DNA of 8,195 nt from Verrucomicrobiia bacterium (GTDB lineage: Bacteria; Verrucomicrobiota; Verrucomicrobiia; Limisphaerales; Palsa-1400). Position 1 is the first letter of the stretch. Every line of letters starts with the position of its first letter. The notes beneath the pieces were generated by a model. That model saw only the letters and a program-made list of their open reading frames with translations, was not told the DNA's origin and made no database searches. The position numbers and the translations under genes were made by a program. Shown one piece after another: positions 1 through 6,144 of the stretch. The stretch covers positions 1 to 8,195 of the forward strand of contig JAICXV010000069.1 in assembly GCA_025934545.1 (NCBI GenBank), written 5' to 3'.

Positions 1-9
1 CATTCCCGT

Positions 10-16
10 GGAAGGG
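10..16 (+). promoter_or_regulatory. Possible Shine-Dalgarno of the AbiGi-like gene
   Basis: GGAAGGG precedes ATG 18 with only one base between them, closer than the usual 5-9 bases. It resembles a ribosome-binding site and is one of the few such purine runs ahead of any gene here, but the spacing is poor. It could also simply be coding sequence of an upstream gene, since a frame read from base 1 ends at TGA 19-21. Confidence 0.3.
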
Positions 17-17
17 T

Positions 18-743
18 ATGAATCCGCGCACGAAAACTTTGTTTCACTTCACGAATTCGCTGGAGACGTTGCTGCGCATTCTCCGCGAAGGGTTCTGGCC
101 GCAATATTGTTTGGAAGACGTGCGCTGGCTGGGTGACAAGACAACGCAATGGCTCGCCTGGCCGATGGTCAGCTTTTGCGATATTCCCATTTCCCGGCTC
201 CACGAGCACACCGAGTTCTATGGGTGCTACGGCATCGGCGTCTATCGCGACAATTGGGCTGCGACGGGTTTGAACCCCGTCTTGTATGTTTCGCCGGATT
301 CCACGGTCCGAAAATTTCTCCGCGAACTGATCCTCGATACGAAACATACGAACGAACATCGGATGAAGACAGCGGCGATGGTTATGATGGCCTATTGCAA
401 ACCGATGCGTGGACGGGTCCAGAACATCGAAAAGGAAAAAGATTTTTATGGCGAATGCGAATGGCGGTTTGTGTCCTCCTTCGAAGGTTGTGAAAAGAAA
501 TTCTTTTTGAGCGAAAACGAGTTTCGCGATGAGCGCGTGCTCAATCCGGCGAATGAGCAATTGCGCAAACAGGAGATGCTGGAGTTCCGGCCGGAAGATG
601 TTCGGTATATTGCGGTGAAGTCGCGCGATGAAGTTCACGAGGTGATTCACTTTATTGATCGGGAACTGAAACACGCAACGCCTGAACGTGATCTCCTTAA
701 GACGCGCATTGTAGCTTTGGACGAACTGGCTTCCGATATTTAG
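18..743 (+). CDS. AbiGi-family protein (putative abortive-infection antitoxin, PF10899-like)
   Basis: This 241-residue soluble protein has no signal peptide or membrane segment. The order of motifs matches what I know of the AbiGi family (one half of the lactococcal AbiG phage-resistance pair): FHFT at residues 9-12, a short helix 'LLRILREGFWPQY' to residue 30, 'WPMVSFCDIPISRLHEH' (48-64), 'YGCYGIGVYRDNW' (68-80), 'GLNPVLYV' (84-91), then 'FYGECEWRF' (143-151) and a C-terminal 'EFRPEDVRYIAVKSRDEV'. ATG 18 is chosen because the conserved FHFT block begins only eight codons later. A purine-rich GGAAGGG lies just before it, though unusually close. The frame is open to the window edge, so a longer N-terminus cannot be excluded. 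No AbiGii-type nucleotidyltransferase follows; the next gene is a histidine kinase. In known AbiG systems AbiGi is thought to act as the antitoxin. Here the role is inferred from family only, and the protein could instead be a stand-alone DUF2971-like enzyme or regulator. Confidence 0.8.
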   Translation: MNPRTKTLFHFTNSLETLLRILREGFWPQYCLEDVRWLGDKTTQWLAWPMVSFCDIPISRLHEHTEFYGCYGIGVYRDNWAATGLNPVLYVSPDSTVRKFLRELILDTKHTNEHRMKTAAMVMMAYCKPMRGRVQNIEKEKDFYGECEWRFVSSFEGCEKKFFLSENEFRDERVLNPANEQLRKQEMLEFRPEDVRYIAVKSRDEVHEVIHFIDRELKHATPERDLLKTRIVALDELASDI

Positions 744-783
744 GCAGTTTTGGCCCTACATATCTCGTTAGCTGCTGGTTTAT

Positions 784-812
784 AGTCTATTACGTGCTGT
801 CAACAGTAGACT
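784..812. promoter_or_regulatory. Nested inverted repeat upstream of the histidine kinase
   Basis: AGTCTA (784-789) is the exact reverse complement of TAGACT (807-812), and inside it CTGT (797-800) pairs with ACAG (803-806) around a two-base centre. It lies between the AbiGi-like gene and the kinase start preferred here. It could be an operator, or a hairpin in the leader of the kinase operon. There is no T-tract after it, so it is a poor intrinsic terminator. No good -35/-10 pair is visible nearby. Function is unproven. Confidence 0.3.
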
Positions 813-862
813 TGATTTCGGCAACATGGTTTGTCAATCTGTGCCATATTGACTCTGGCGCT

Positions 863-2098
863 ATGCCACCCGGAAAATCCACATTTTTGGATAAAGTGCT
901 CGGGCGCATCAGCCGATTGGACGCTGAAGGTTTGCAAACGGTGGTCCAACGGCTGGCTCGTGAGCGCAATTTTCTGGAGACACTGTTCAACGCGATTGAA
1001 GATGGCGTGCTCGTCGTCGATGAAAAAGGGAAGGTCCTTTATTTCAACCAGGCAGTGACGCGGTTGCTGGGTTTGCAGGCCGATGCCACGGAGGGCCAGC
1101 CGATCTCCAAATTTCTTCCGGAGCTGGATTGGCCAAGCTTGCTCGCGCTGGACAAGCACGGCGGCCAGCGCGCGTCGCATCATGAATTCGAAATTAACTT
1201 TCCTGTGCCGCGGTTTCTCCGTCTTTATGCCGCGCCGTTGGACGGTGAAAGCAAAGGCAGCGCGGGCATGGCGCTGATTCTGCATGACGCAACGGAAGCG
1301 CGCCAGGCGACGTTCGAAGCAATCGAAAGCGAACGCATTCACTCTCTCACATTGTTGGCGGCGAGTGTCGCGCATGAAATCGGTAATCCACTCAACGCGC
1401 TGCATATTCATTTGCAATTGATGGGACGCGAGCTTCGTAAATTGAAGCAGCAATCCGTAACGCCGATCGGTCGCAATCGCTCCGCGCCATCGAACATCGA
1501 TTGCACGGAAGTTGCGCAGAAGCTGGAAAACTATCTTGAGGTGGCGAAGGGCGAAATCACTCGGCTCGATTATATCGTCACGCAATTTTTGCAAGCGATT
1601 CGACCGACGCCGCCGCAATTGAGGCTGACTCCTATCAACGAAGTTATTCGCGAAACACTGACGTTGCTGGCGCCGGAATTGGAGAATCGCGGTTTGCACG
1701 TCAAAGAAAAGCTCGGCCGCCGGATGGAAGCGACACCCATCGACGCGAACCAAATCAAACAGGTGCTCGTCAATCTCATCAAAAACGCGATGCAGGCGAT
1801 GACGCGCGGGGGAACGTTGACGATTGAGAGCGGCCAGAGTTCCGAAGCGATCTGGTTCAGCATTACCGATACCGGTGGCGGCATTCCGCAGGAACAGATC
1901 AACCATATTTTCGAGCCATTTTATACGACCAAGAAAAAAGGAAGCGGACTGGGCTTGATGATTGTCCAACGCATCGTGCGCCAGCACGGCGGCAGAATCG
2001 AAGTTGAGAGCAACGTGGGCCAGGGGACGCGTTTTCGCGTTTGGCTGCCGTTGCACGAACGGCATCCGCGCCTGTTGGAAGCCAAGTATCACGATTAA
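863..2098 (+). CDS. PAS-domain sensor histidine kinase, NtrB/AtoS type, soluble
   Basis: This is the sensor of a two-component system: it autophosphorylates on histidine and passes the phosphate to the regulator encoded three bases downstream. Counting from ATG 863 it has 411 residues. A short N-terminal helix is followed by a PAS domain (about 36-145, 'FNAIEDGVLVVDEKGKVLYFN'), a HisKA hairpin with the phosphoacceptor in 'AHEIGNPLN' (His171), and a HATPase_c domain with the N-box Asn308 in 'NLIKNAMQ', the G1 box 'DTGGGIP' (Asp336) and the G2 box 'GSGLGL' (360-365). There is no membrane segment, so it should sense a cytoplasmic signal, probably through PAS. A GTG at 794 would add 23 residues; I prefer ATG 863 because the added stretch is not domain-like and its GTG lies inside an inverted repeat. 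Neither start has a clear Shine-Dalgarno. The loop between the two HisKA helices (about 195-215) is longer than usual. The ligand is unknown. Confidence 0.93.
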   Translation: MPPGKSTFLDKVLGRISRLDAEGLQTVVQRLARERNFLETLFNAIEDGVLVVDEKGKVLYFNQAVTRLLGLQADATEGQPISKFLPELDWPSLLALDKHGGQRASHHEFEINFPVPRFLRLYAAPLDGESKGSAGMALILHDATEARQATFEAIESERIHSLTLLAASVAHEIGNPLNALHIHLQLMGRELRKLKQQSVTPIGRNRSAPSNIDCTEVAQKLENYLEVAKGEITRLDYIVTQFLQAIRPTPPQLRLTPINEVIRETLTLLAPELENRGLHVKEKLGRRMEATPIDANQIKQVLVNLIKNAMQAMTRGGTLTIESGQSSEAIWFSITDTGGGIPQEQINHIFEPFYTTKKKGSGLGLMIVQRIVRQHGGRIEVESNVGQGTRFRVWLPLHERHPRLLEAKYHD

Positions 2099-2101
2099 CG
2101 C

Positions 2102-3475
2102 ATGAGCGATCTCAAACCATCTTTGCTGATTGTCGACGACGAAAAGCCGACGCGCGAAGGTCTGCGTGCGGCTCTCGAAGATCACTATGACGTCTGGATT
2201 GCGGAAGACGCTGGCGCGGCGATGCAGTTGCTCGAGCAGGAAAATTTCGACGTGTTGCTCACCGATTTCCGGTTGCCGAAAGAAGACGGCATGAAACTAA
2301 TCGCGCGGGCCAAGTCGCTGTCTAAACCGCCGATTTGCATTCTCATGACCGCGTATGGTTCTGAGGAGCTGGCGGTCGAAGCGATGAAGCACGGCGCGGA
2401 CGATTATATTGCTAAAGGCCGGTTGCAGATTGATGAGCTGGAGATGCGCATCGCGCGCGCCTTACGACAGCACAAGTTGGAAGCGGAAAATGTGTCGTTG
2501 CGAAAGCAGCTCGATACGCGCTTCGGCATGGAGAACATCATCGGTCAATCGCCGGCGATGGAAGAGATATTGGGCGTCGTCCGGCAGGTCGCGCCCGCGC
2601 GCACGACAGTTTTGTTGCTCGGCGAAAGCGGGACCGGCAAGGAACTTATCGCTAAAGCGATCCACCAATTAAGCCCGCGCGCGAACCACACGATGGTGAC
2701 TGTCCATTGCGCCGGACTGGCACCAACCCTTTTGGAAAGTGAATTGTTCGGGCACGAAAAAGGGGCGTTCACCGGAGCGCATGAACGGCGCATCGGCCGA
2801 ATTGAAGCCGCCCAGGGCGGCACGCTCTTTCTGGACGAAATCGGCGAAATTGATTCTTCAATCCAGGTGAAGCTGTTGCGGTTTTTAGGCGAGCGCACTT
2901 TTGAACGCGTCGGTTCCAACAAAACTTTGACCGCGGATGTGCGTCTCATCGCCGCGACCAACCGCAATCTTGAAGAACAGGTCAAAGCGGGAAAATTTCG
3001 CGAGGACCTGTTTTTTCGTTTGCGCGTGATGGAAATTGTTTTGCCGCCGTTGCGCGATCGCACCGTCGATATTCCGCTTCTTGCGAAGTCCTTTTTGAAG
3101 GAATTCGCGGGTGAGAACAATAAAACGGTCACGGACTTCACGCCGGATGCGATGGAGGCGTTGATGGCTTACCGGTGGCCGGGGAACGTGCGCGAGTTGC
3201 GAACGGCGATAGAACACGCCGTCGTGCTATGTCGTGCTGATAAGGTAACGTTGCGCGATTTGCCCCCGGCGGTGCGCGCTTCCAATTCGACTTTGCCGAC
3301 CAGCACCAAACTGGTTGCGCCGTCGGATATGACCGTTGCCGAAGCGGAGAAACAGTTGATCATTCGCGCGTTGAAAGAATGCAACGGCAATCGCACGGCG
3401 GCGGCGAAAAAAATCGGCATGAGCCGGCGCACGCTGCATCGTAAACTCGTTGAGTACAACTTGCAGGATTTGTGA
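2102..3475 (+). CDS. Sigma-54-dependent response regulator, NtrC/AtoC family
   Basis: This 457-residue enhancer-binding protein should activate RNA polymerase carrying sigma-54 (RpoN) after phosphorylation by the preceding kinase. The receiver domain (about 6-120) has the acidic pair Asp12/Asp13, phosphoacceptor Asp55 in 'LLTDFRLP', Thr83 and Lys105. The AAA+ domain (about 145-380) has Walker A 'GESGTGKE' (174-181), the sigma-54 contact loop 'GAFTGA' (221-226) and Walker B 'LFLDE' (Asp245, Glu246), followed by 'RWPGNVREL' and a linker. A Fis-type helix-turn-helix closes the protein ('NRTAAAKKIGMSRRTLHRKL'). All key residues are present and the length is normal for the family. ATG 2102 is three bases after the kinase stop, so the pair is surely one transcript and probably translationally coupled. 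One oddity: the residue after Lys105 is Gly where most receivers have Pro. No matching -24/-12 promoter was found in the gaps of this window, so the regulon lies elsewhere or is too divergent to see. Confidence 0.95.
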   Translation: MSDLKPSLLIVDDEKPTREGLRAALEDHYDVWIAEDAGAAMQLLEQENFDVLLTDFRLPKEDGMKLIARAKSLSKPPICILMTAYGSEELAVEAMKHGADDYIAKGRLQIDELEMRIARALRQHKLEAENVSLRKQLDTRFGMENIIGQSPAMEEILGVVRQVAPARTTVLLLGESGTGKELIAKAIHQLSPRANHTMVTVHCAGLAPTLLESELFGHEKGAFTGAHERRIGRIEAAQGGTLFLDEIGEIDSSIQVKLLRFLGERTFERVGSNKTLTADVRLIAATNRNLEEQVKAGKFREDLFFRLRVMEIVLPPLRDRTVDIPLLAKSFLKEFAGENNKTVTDFTPDAMEALMAYRWPGNVRELRTAIEHAVVLCRADKVTLRDLPPAVRASNSTLPTSTKLVAPSDMTVAEAEKQLIIRALKECNGNRTAAAKKIGMSRRTLHRKLVEYNLQDL

Positions 3476-3567
3476 CCTAAATTTTCCTCGCGGCATGCGT
3501 TCTCGTCTACTAACGTGCGGTTAAGCCATGGACGGCCAAGATACCACCTGCACCGGCAACTGAACCC

Positions 3568-5340
3568 ATGCGACTCCAGGAATTCATTCACGCAATGGAA
3601 GTCGGCGCAGGCGCCCGCATTATCAAAACGCTGGCGGTTATCCTTGGGTTTGGCGCGTTGGCGATGTGCTACGACATGCGCGCGTATCGCAACTTCAACA
3701 CGCAGGAAGCGATGGACGCGGGGCAATTGGCGCACAACATCGGTCAAGGCCGCGGTTACACGACGCAATTTATTCGCCCACTGGCCGTGCATCTGTTTGA
3801 AACGGTCAACACGAATGCGATTCCGAGTTGGGGTGTGTCGATGCCGGATATCAGTAATCCTCCGGTTTATCCCACGTTGCTCGCCGGGTTGATGAAAATT
3901 TTGCCGTTTCAATTCGCGGCGCAGCAGAAAACATTCGCCAGTTATCAACCGGAACTTTGGATCTGCGTTTTCAACCAGGCGCTTTTTTTTGTCAGTGTCG
4001 TGCTGCTCTACAAATTGGCGCGCCGGATGTTCGATCCGTCCGTGGCGTGGGTTAGTGCGGGCCTTTTTGCTGCCTCGGAAGTTTTCTGGCATTTTAGCGT
4101 TTCCGGTTTGTCGACGATGTTACTTGTGGCACTTGTTCTCGGCATCGCGTGGTGCTTGTGGCTTCTGGATGACGAAGACAGGAAGGAAACGCCGCGCAAC
4201 GCGCGCATGATCATTTTGGCGATTGCCATCGGCCTGCTCATCGGCGTGGCCGCGCTGACGCGCTATTCGATGATCTTGCTGCTCGCTCCGGCCGTCTTTG
4301 TCCTCGCGGCCTTTCTCACCCGCCGCCGCACGTTGCTCGCGACGACAGTTGCGGTCGTGGCGCTTGCTGTTATTGCGCCATGGCTCGGTCGCAATTATCA
4401 GCTCAGTGAAAAATTTTTCGGCACGGCTGGTTTCGCCATATACGAAGGGACGGCTGCGTTTCCGGAAGACCGCGTCGAGCGTTCGGCCGATCCGAGCGTG
4501 GGCATCGCGTTGCTCGAACCGCAGGATTTCGCGGAGAAATTTTTTACCAATTGCCGCGACATTCTCGAAAACGAATTGCCGCGATTGGGTGGCAGTTGGG
4601 TCACGGCATTTTTTCTGGTCGGCTTGCTCTTGCCGTTCCGCAATCCGGGACTCTCACGGCTGCGCTTTTTTATTGTGCTCTGCCTGATTCTGCTAATCGG
4701 GATCGAAGCAATCGCGCGGACGCATTTGACGACGGATTCGCCGATCATCAATTCGGAAAACCTTCTCGTCGTTTTTGCGCCGTTGATTTTTATGTTCGGC
4801 ACGGCGCTGTTTTTCATTTTGATGGAGCAACTCAGCGCGGCGAACCTGGAATTACGATTTGTTATGATCGCGTTTTTTGCCGTGATTTGCTGTTTGCCCT
4901 ACATCTTCGTTTTTCTGCCACCACCGACATATCCGGTAAGCACGCCGTATTTTCCCGGGTTTATCCAGCGCGCGGCGCATTGGATGCAGCCTGAGGAACT
5001 GATGATGAGCGATATTCCATGGGCGGTGGCGTGGTACGGTGAACGTCAATGCGCGTGGGTCACGCCCAATGATGATGAACAGTTTTACAAAATGGACGGC
5101 GTCAAAAAGGTCCACGCCATTTACCTCACGCAACGCACTACCGAACGGAAATTTCTCTCACACATGGTTATTGAGCAAAAGAGTTGGGAACGGTTCGTGT
5201 CCGATGCCTGGACGCAATACATAACCCACGGCCATTACGAAGGCTTGCCGAATAACTTTCCGTTGACGAAAGCGCCGGTTGGCTTTTTGCCGGACCAGAT
5301 GTTTTTGAGCGATAAGGTGCGGTGGCAGACGAAGCCATAG
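3568..5340 (+). CDS. Polytopic membrane glycosyltransferase, GT39/ArnT/RgtA-like
   Basis: This 590-residue inner-membrane protein has roughly ten hydrophobic segments (about 18-36, 130-150, 158-200 as two, 213-280 as three, 345-365, 372-390, 406-427, 437-458), followed by a periplasmic-looking soluble C-terminus of about 130 residues. The first large loop carries 'MDAGQLAHNIGQGRGYTT' and 'SNPPVYPTLLAGLMKI', the arrangement typical of dolichyl/undecaprenyl-phosphate-sugar glycosyltransferases of the PMT_2 / GT39 / GT83 group, which move a sugar from a lipid carrier to an acceptor outside the cytoplasm. 'SDIPWAVAWYGERQCAWVTPND' in the C-terminus is also seen in this kind of protein. Sugar and acceptor cannot be told. 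It begins 92 bases after the response regulator on the same strand, with no terminator between them, so read-through is possible. ATG 3568 gives the longest form; ATG 3595 (nine codons later) is an alternative and has AGGAATT about 11 bases ahead. A run of eight T lies inside the gene at 3983-3990. Confidence 0.72.
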   Translation: MRLQEFIHAMEVGAGARIIKTLAVILGFGALAMCYDMRAYRNFNTQEAMDAGQLAHNIGQGRGYTTQFIRPLAVHLFETVNTNAIPSWGVSMPDISNPPVYPTLLAGLMKILPFQFAAQQKTFASYQPELWICVFNQALFFVSVVLLYKLARRMFDPSVAWVSAGLFAASEVFWHFSVSGLSTMLLVALVLGIAWCLWLLDDEDRKETPRNARMIILAIAIGLLIGVAALTRYSMILLLAPAVFVLAAFLTRRRTLLATTVAVVALAVIAPWLGRNYQLSEKFFGTAGFAIYEGTAAFPEDRVERSADPSVGIALLEPQDFAEKFFTNCRDILENELPRLGGSWVTAFFLVGLLLPFRNPGLSRLRFFIVLCLILLIGIEAIARTHLTTDSPIINSENLLVVFAPLIFMFGTALFFILMEQLSAANLELRFVMIAFFAVICCLPYIFVFLPPPTYPVSTPYFPGFIQRAAHWMQPEELMMSDIPWAVAWYGERQCAWVTPNDDEQFYKMDGVKKVHAIYLTQRTTERKFLSHMVIEQKSWERFVSDAWTQYITHGHYEGLPNNFPLTKAPVGFLPDQMFLSDKVRWQTKP

Positions 5341-5415
5341 GAATGTAACTGCATCGCAGAGACCTCCTCGTAAGCTCCAAACATTAGCCTCTACTCAGTT
5401 TTACTTGTTAAAAGT

Positions 5416-5444
5416 TTGGGCGCCCCTTTTTGAGGGACGCCCAA
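5416..5444. terminator. Hairpin between convergent genes, probable shared terminator
   Basis: TTGGGCG (5416-5422) pairs with CGCCCAA (5438-5444). After one C/A mismatch, CCC (5424-5426) pairs with GGG (5434-5436) around a seven-base loop TTTTTGA. It sits 75 bases past the membrane glycosyltransferase stop and 67 bases past the PepSY gene stop, in the gap between two convergent genes. Read on the minus strand it is followed by a moderately T-rich stretch (ACTTTTAAC); on the plus strand no T-tract follows. A terminator for the PepSY gene, perhaps also acting on the opposite strand, is the likely role. Confidence 0.55.
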
Positions 5445-5471
5445 TTGCGCATTCGATATAATTGTCTATCA

Positions 5472-5483
5472 GTGCTTAAGCAC
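5472..5483. repeat. Perfect 12-base palindrome
   Basis: GTGCTTAAGCAC is a perfect dyad in the gap between the glycosyltransferase and the PepSY gene, about 10 bases after a TATAAT at 5457-5462 that lacks a suitable -35 hexamer. As a hairpin its loop would be only about four bases. It could be part of the transcript end of the PepSY gene or a binding site. No function can be assigned. Confidence 0.35.
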
Positions 5484-5511
5484 CGCCTGTTTGAAGGCCG
5501 GGCCACTGCCG

Positions 5512-5901
5512 CTAGTCTTTTTCTTTTCCTTCAGCCTTCTCGCCTTTTTCACCCTTTTCGGTTGCTCCGGCTTTCTTGTCTTCGGCGGCCTCCTTGGCTT
5601 GCTCGGCCGGACCTTCGACGGCGACATCGACGATTGCTCCCGTCACAGCATTGACCTGGACTTCGACGATGCTTTTTGAATCCGGCAGCGAAATATCGAA
5701 GGAATAGACGAGAATACCGTTTTCCATTTCCAACTCGCCTTCCCCGAGTTTTCCATGCGGCACTTTTTTCAGAGCGAGTTTGCCAGCCTGCGCTTCGGTC
5801 AATTTGGGTTTGGCGACAACGCTTTCGACAGCGAATGCTTTGGTGATGCTCAGGCAAAGGCCGAGAGCGACAACGATGGATGTGATCTTTTTCGAATTCA
5901 T
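5512..5901 (-). CDS. Small secreted PepSY-domain protein with charged tail
   Basis: This 129-residue protein starts with a clear Sec signal peptide (MNSKK, a hydrophobic core, then 'TKAFA' with likely cleavage after Ala24). Residues about 34-95 form a PepSY-like domain: 'LTEAQAGKLALKKVPHGKLGEGELE', a short hairpin 'GILVYSFDISLPDS', then 'IVEVQVNAVTGAIVDV', which is the signature strand-turn-strand end of PepSY. PepSY domains are extracytoplasmic; some inhibit proteases and many have no known role. Residues 97-129 are a low-complexity Lys/Glu/Gly/Ala tail with GEK repeats, probably disordered. There is no lipobox, so it is probably soluble in the periplasm or released. The gene is convergent with the membrane glycosyltransferase and divergent from the porin gene. 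The ATG is the only start that gives a full signal peptide; no Shine-Dalgarno is visible before it (GCAATTAACAC). Confidence 0.85.
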   Translation of the reverse strand: MNSKKITSIVVALGLCLSITKAFAVESVVAKPKLTEAQAGKLALKKVPHGKLGEGELEMENGILVYSFDISLPDSKSIVEVQVNAVTGAIVDVAVEGPAEQAKEAAEDKKAGATEKGEKGEKAEGKEKD

Positions 5902-5944
5902 GTGTTAATTGCGTATTTTGTTATTTGTTTTTAACGGAACACGG

Positions 5945-6020
5945 CGACCATGCCACGTTCTGTTGGCTTGCGCATGAAAGGGCGGTGACACTTCCGTCAT
6001 GGCATTGTCATTTATGGTCG
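5945..6020. repeat. Long-range inverted repeat with bulge
   Basis: CGACCAT (5945-5951) followed directly by GCCA (5952-5955) is complementary to TGGC (6000-6003) and ATGGTCG (6014-6020). This gives an 11-pair stem interrupted on the right arm by a ten-base bulge, closing a 44-base loop. On the minus strand it would lie in the leader of the PepSY gene, 44 bases upstream of its start. It could be an RNA structure or a chance pairing; a G/A mismatch stops extension of the stem. Confidence 0.25.
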
Positions 6021-6144
6021 AGGCCCGTTCGCAGGTTTCTATCACCGGAGATATACATCCTCAGAGTTTGTCTTAGGCCGTCTAAGTAAGTGAGGTCCGA
6101 AGGTCAACAAAATCAGGAACTTTTGCGTGCCAAAAGCCTCTTAT

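Noticed and set aside
812..840. TTGATT / CAATCT as a promoter for the kinase operon
   Set aside because: The spacing is right, but the -10 has only two of six consensus bases.
800..2185. 461-codon open frame on the minus strand opposite the kinase
   Set aside because: It mirrors the kinase, whose catalytic motifs are all intact. The antisense product is Arg/Gln-rich with no domain, and long antisense frames are expected with this codon use.
3528..3563. Eleven-codon frame (MDGQDTTCTGN) ending four bases before the glycosyltransferase ATG
   Set aside because: It has no ribosome-binding site and no sign of conservation; a leader peptide cannot be supported.
3169..4092. 307-codon minus-strand frame across the regulator end and the glycosyltransferase start
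   Set aside because: It covers two well-supported plus-strand genes and its product has no recognisable motif.
5457..5462. TATAAT in the convergent gap as a small-RNA promoter
   Set aside because: No -35 hexamer lies at 15-19 bases; the nearest TTGAGG is 21 bases away and inside a hairpin.
5430..5679. Short plus-strand frames opposite the PepSY gene
   Set aside because: They are antisense to the low-complexity tail of a gene with a clear signal peptide and PepSY domain.
6122..6135. TGGCACG on the minus strand, like a sigma-54 -24 element
   Set aside because: The expected GC ten bases after the GG is absent (TT instead), so the -12 half fails.
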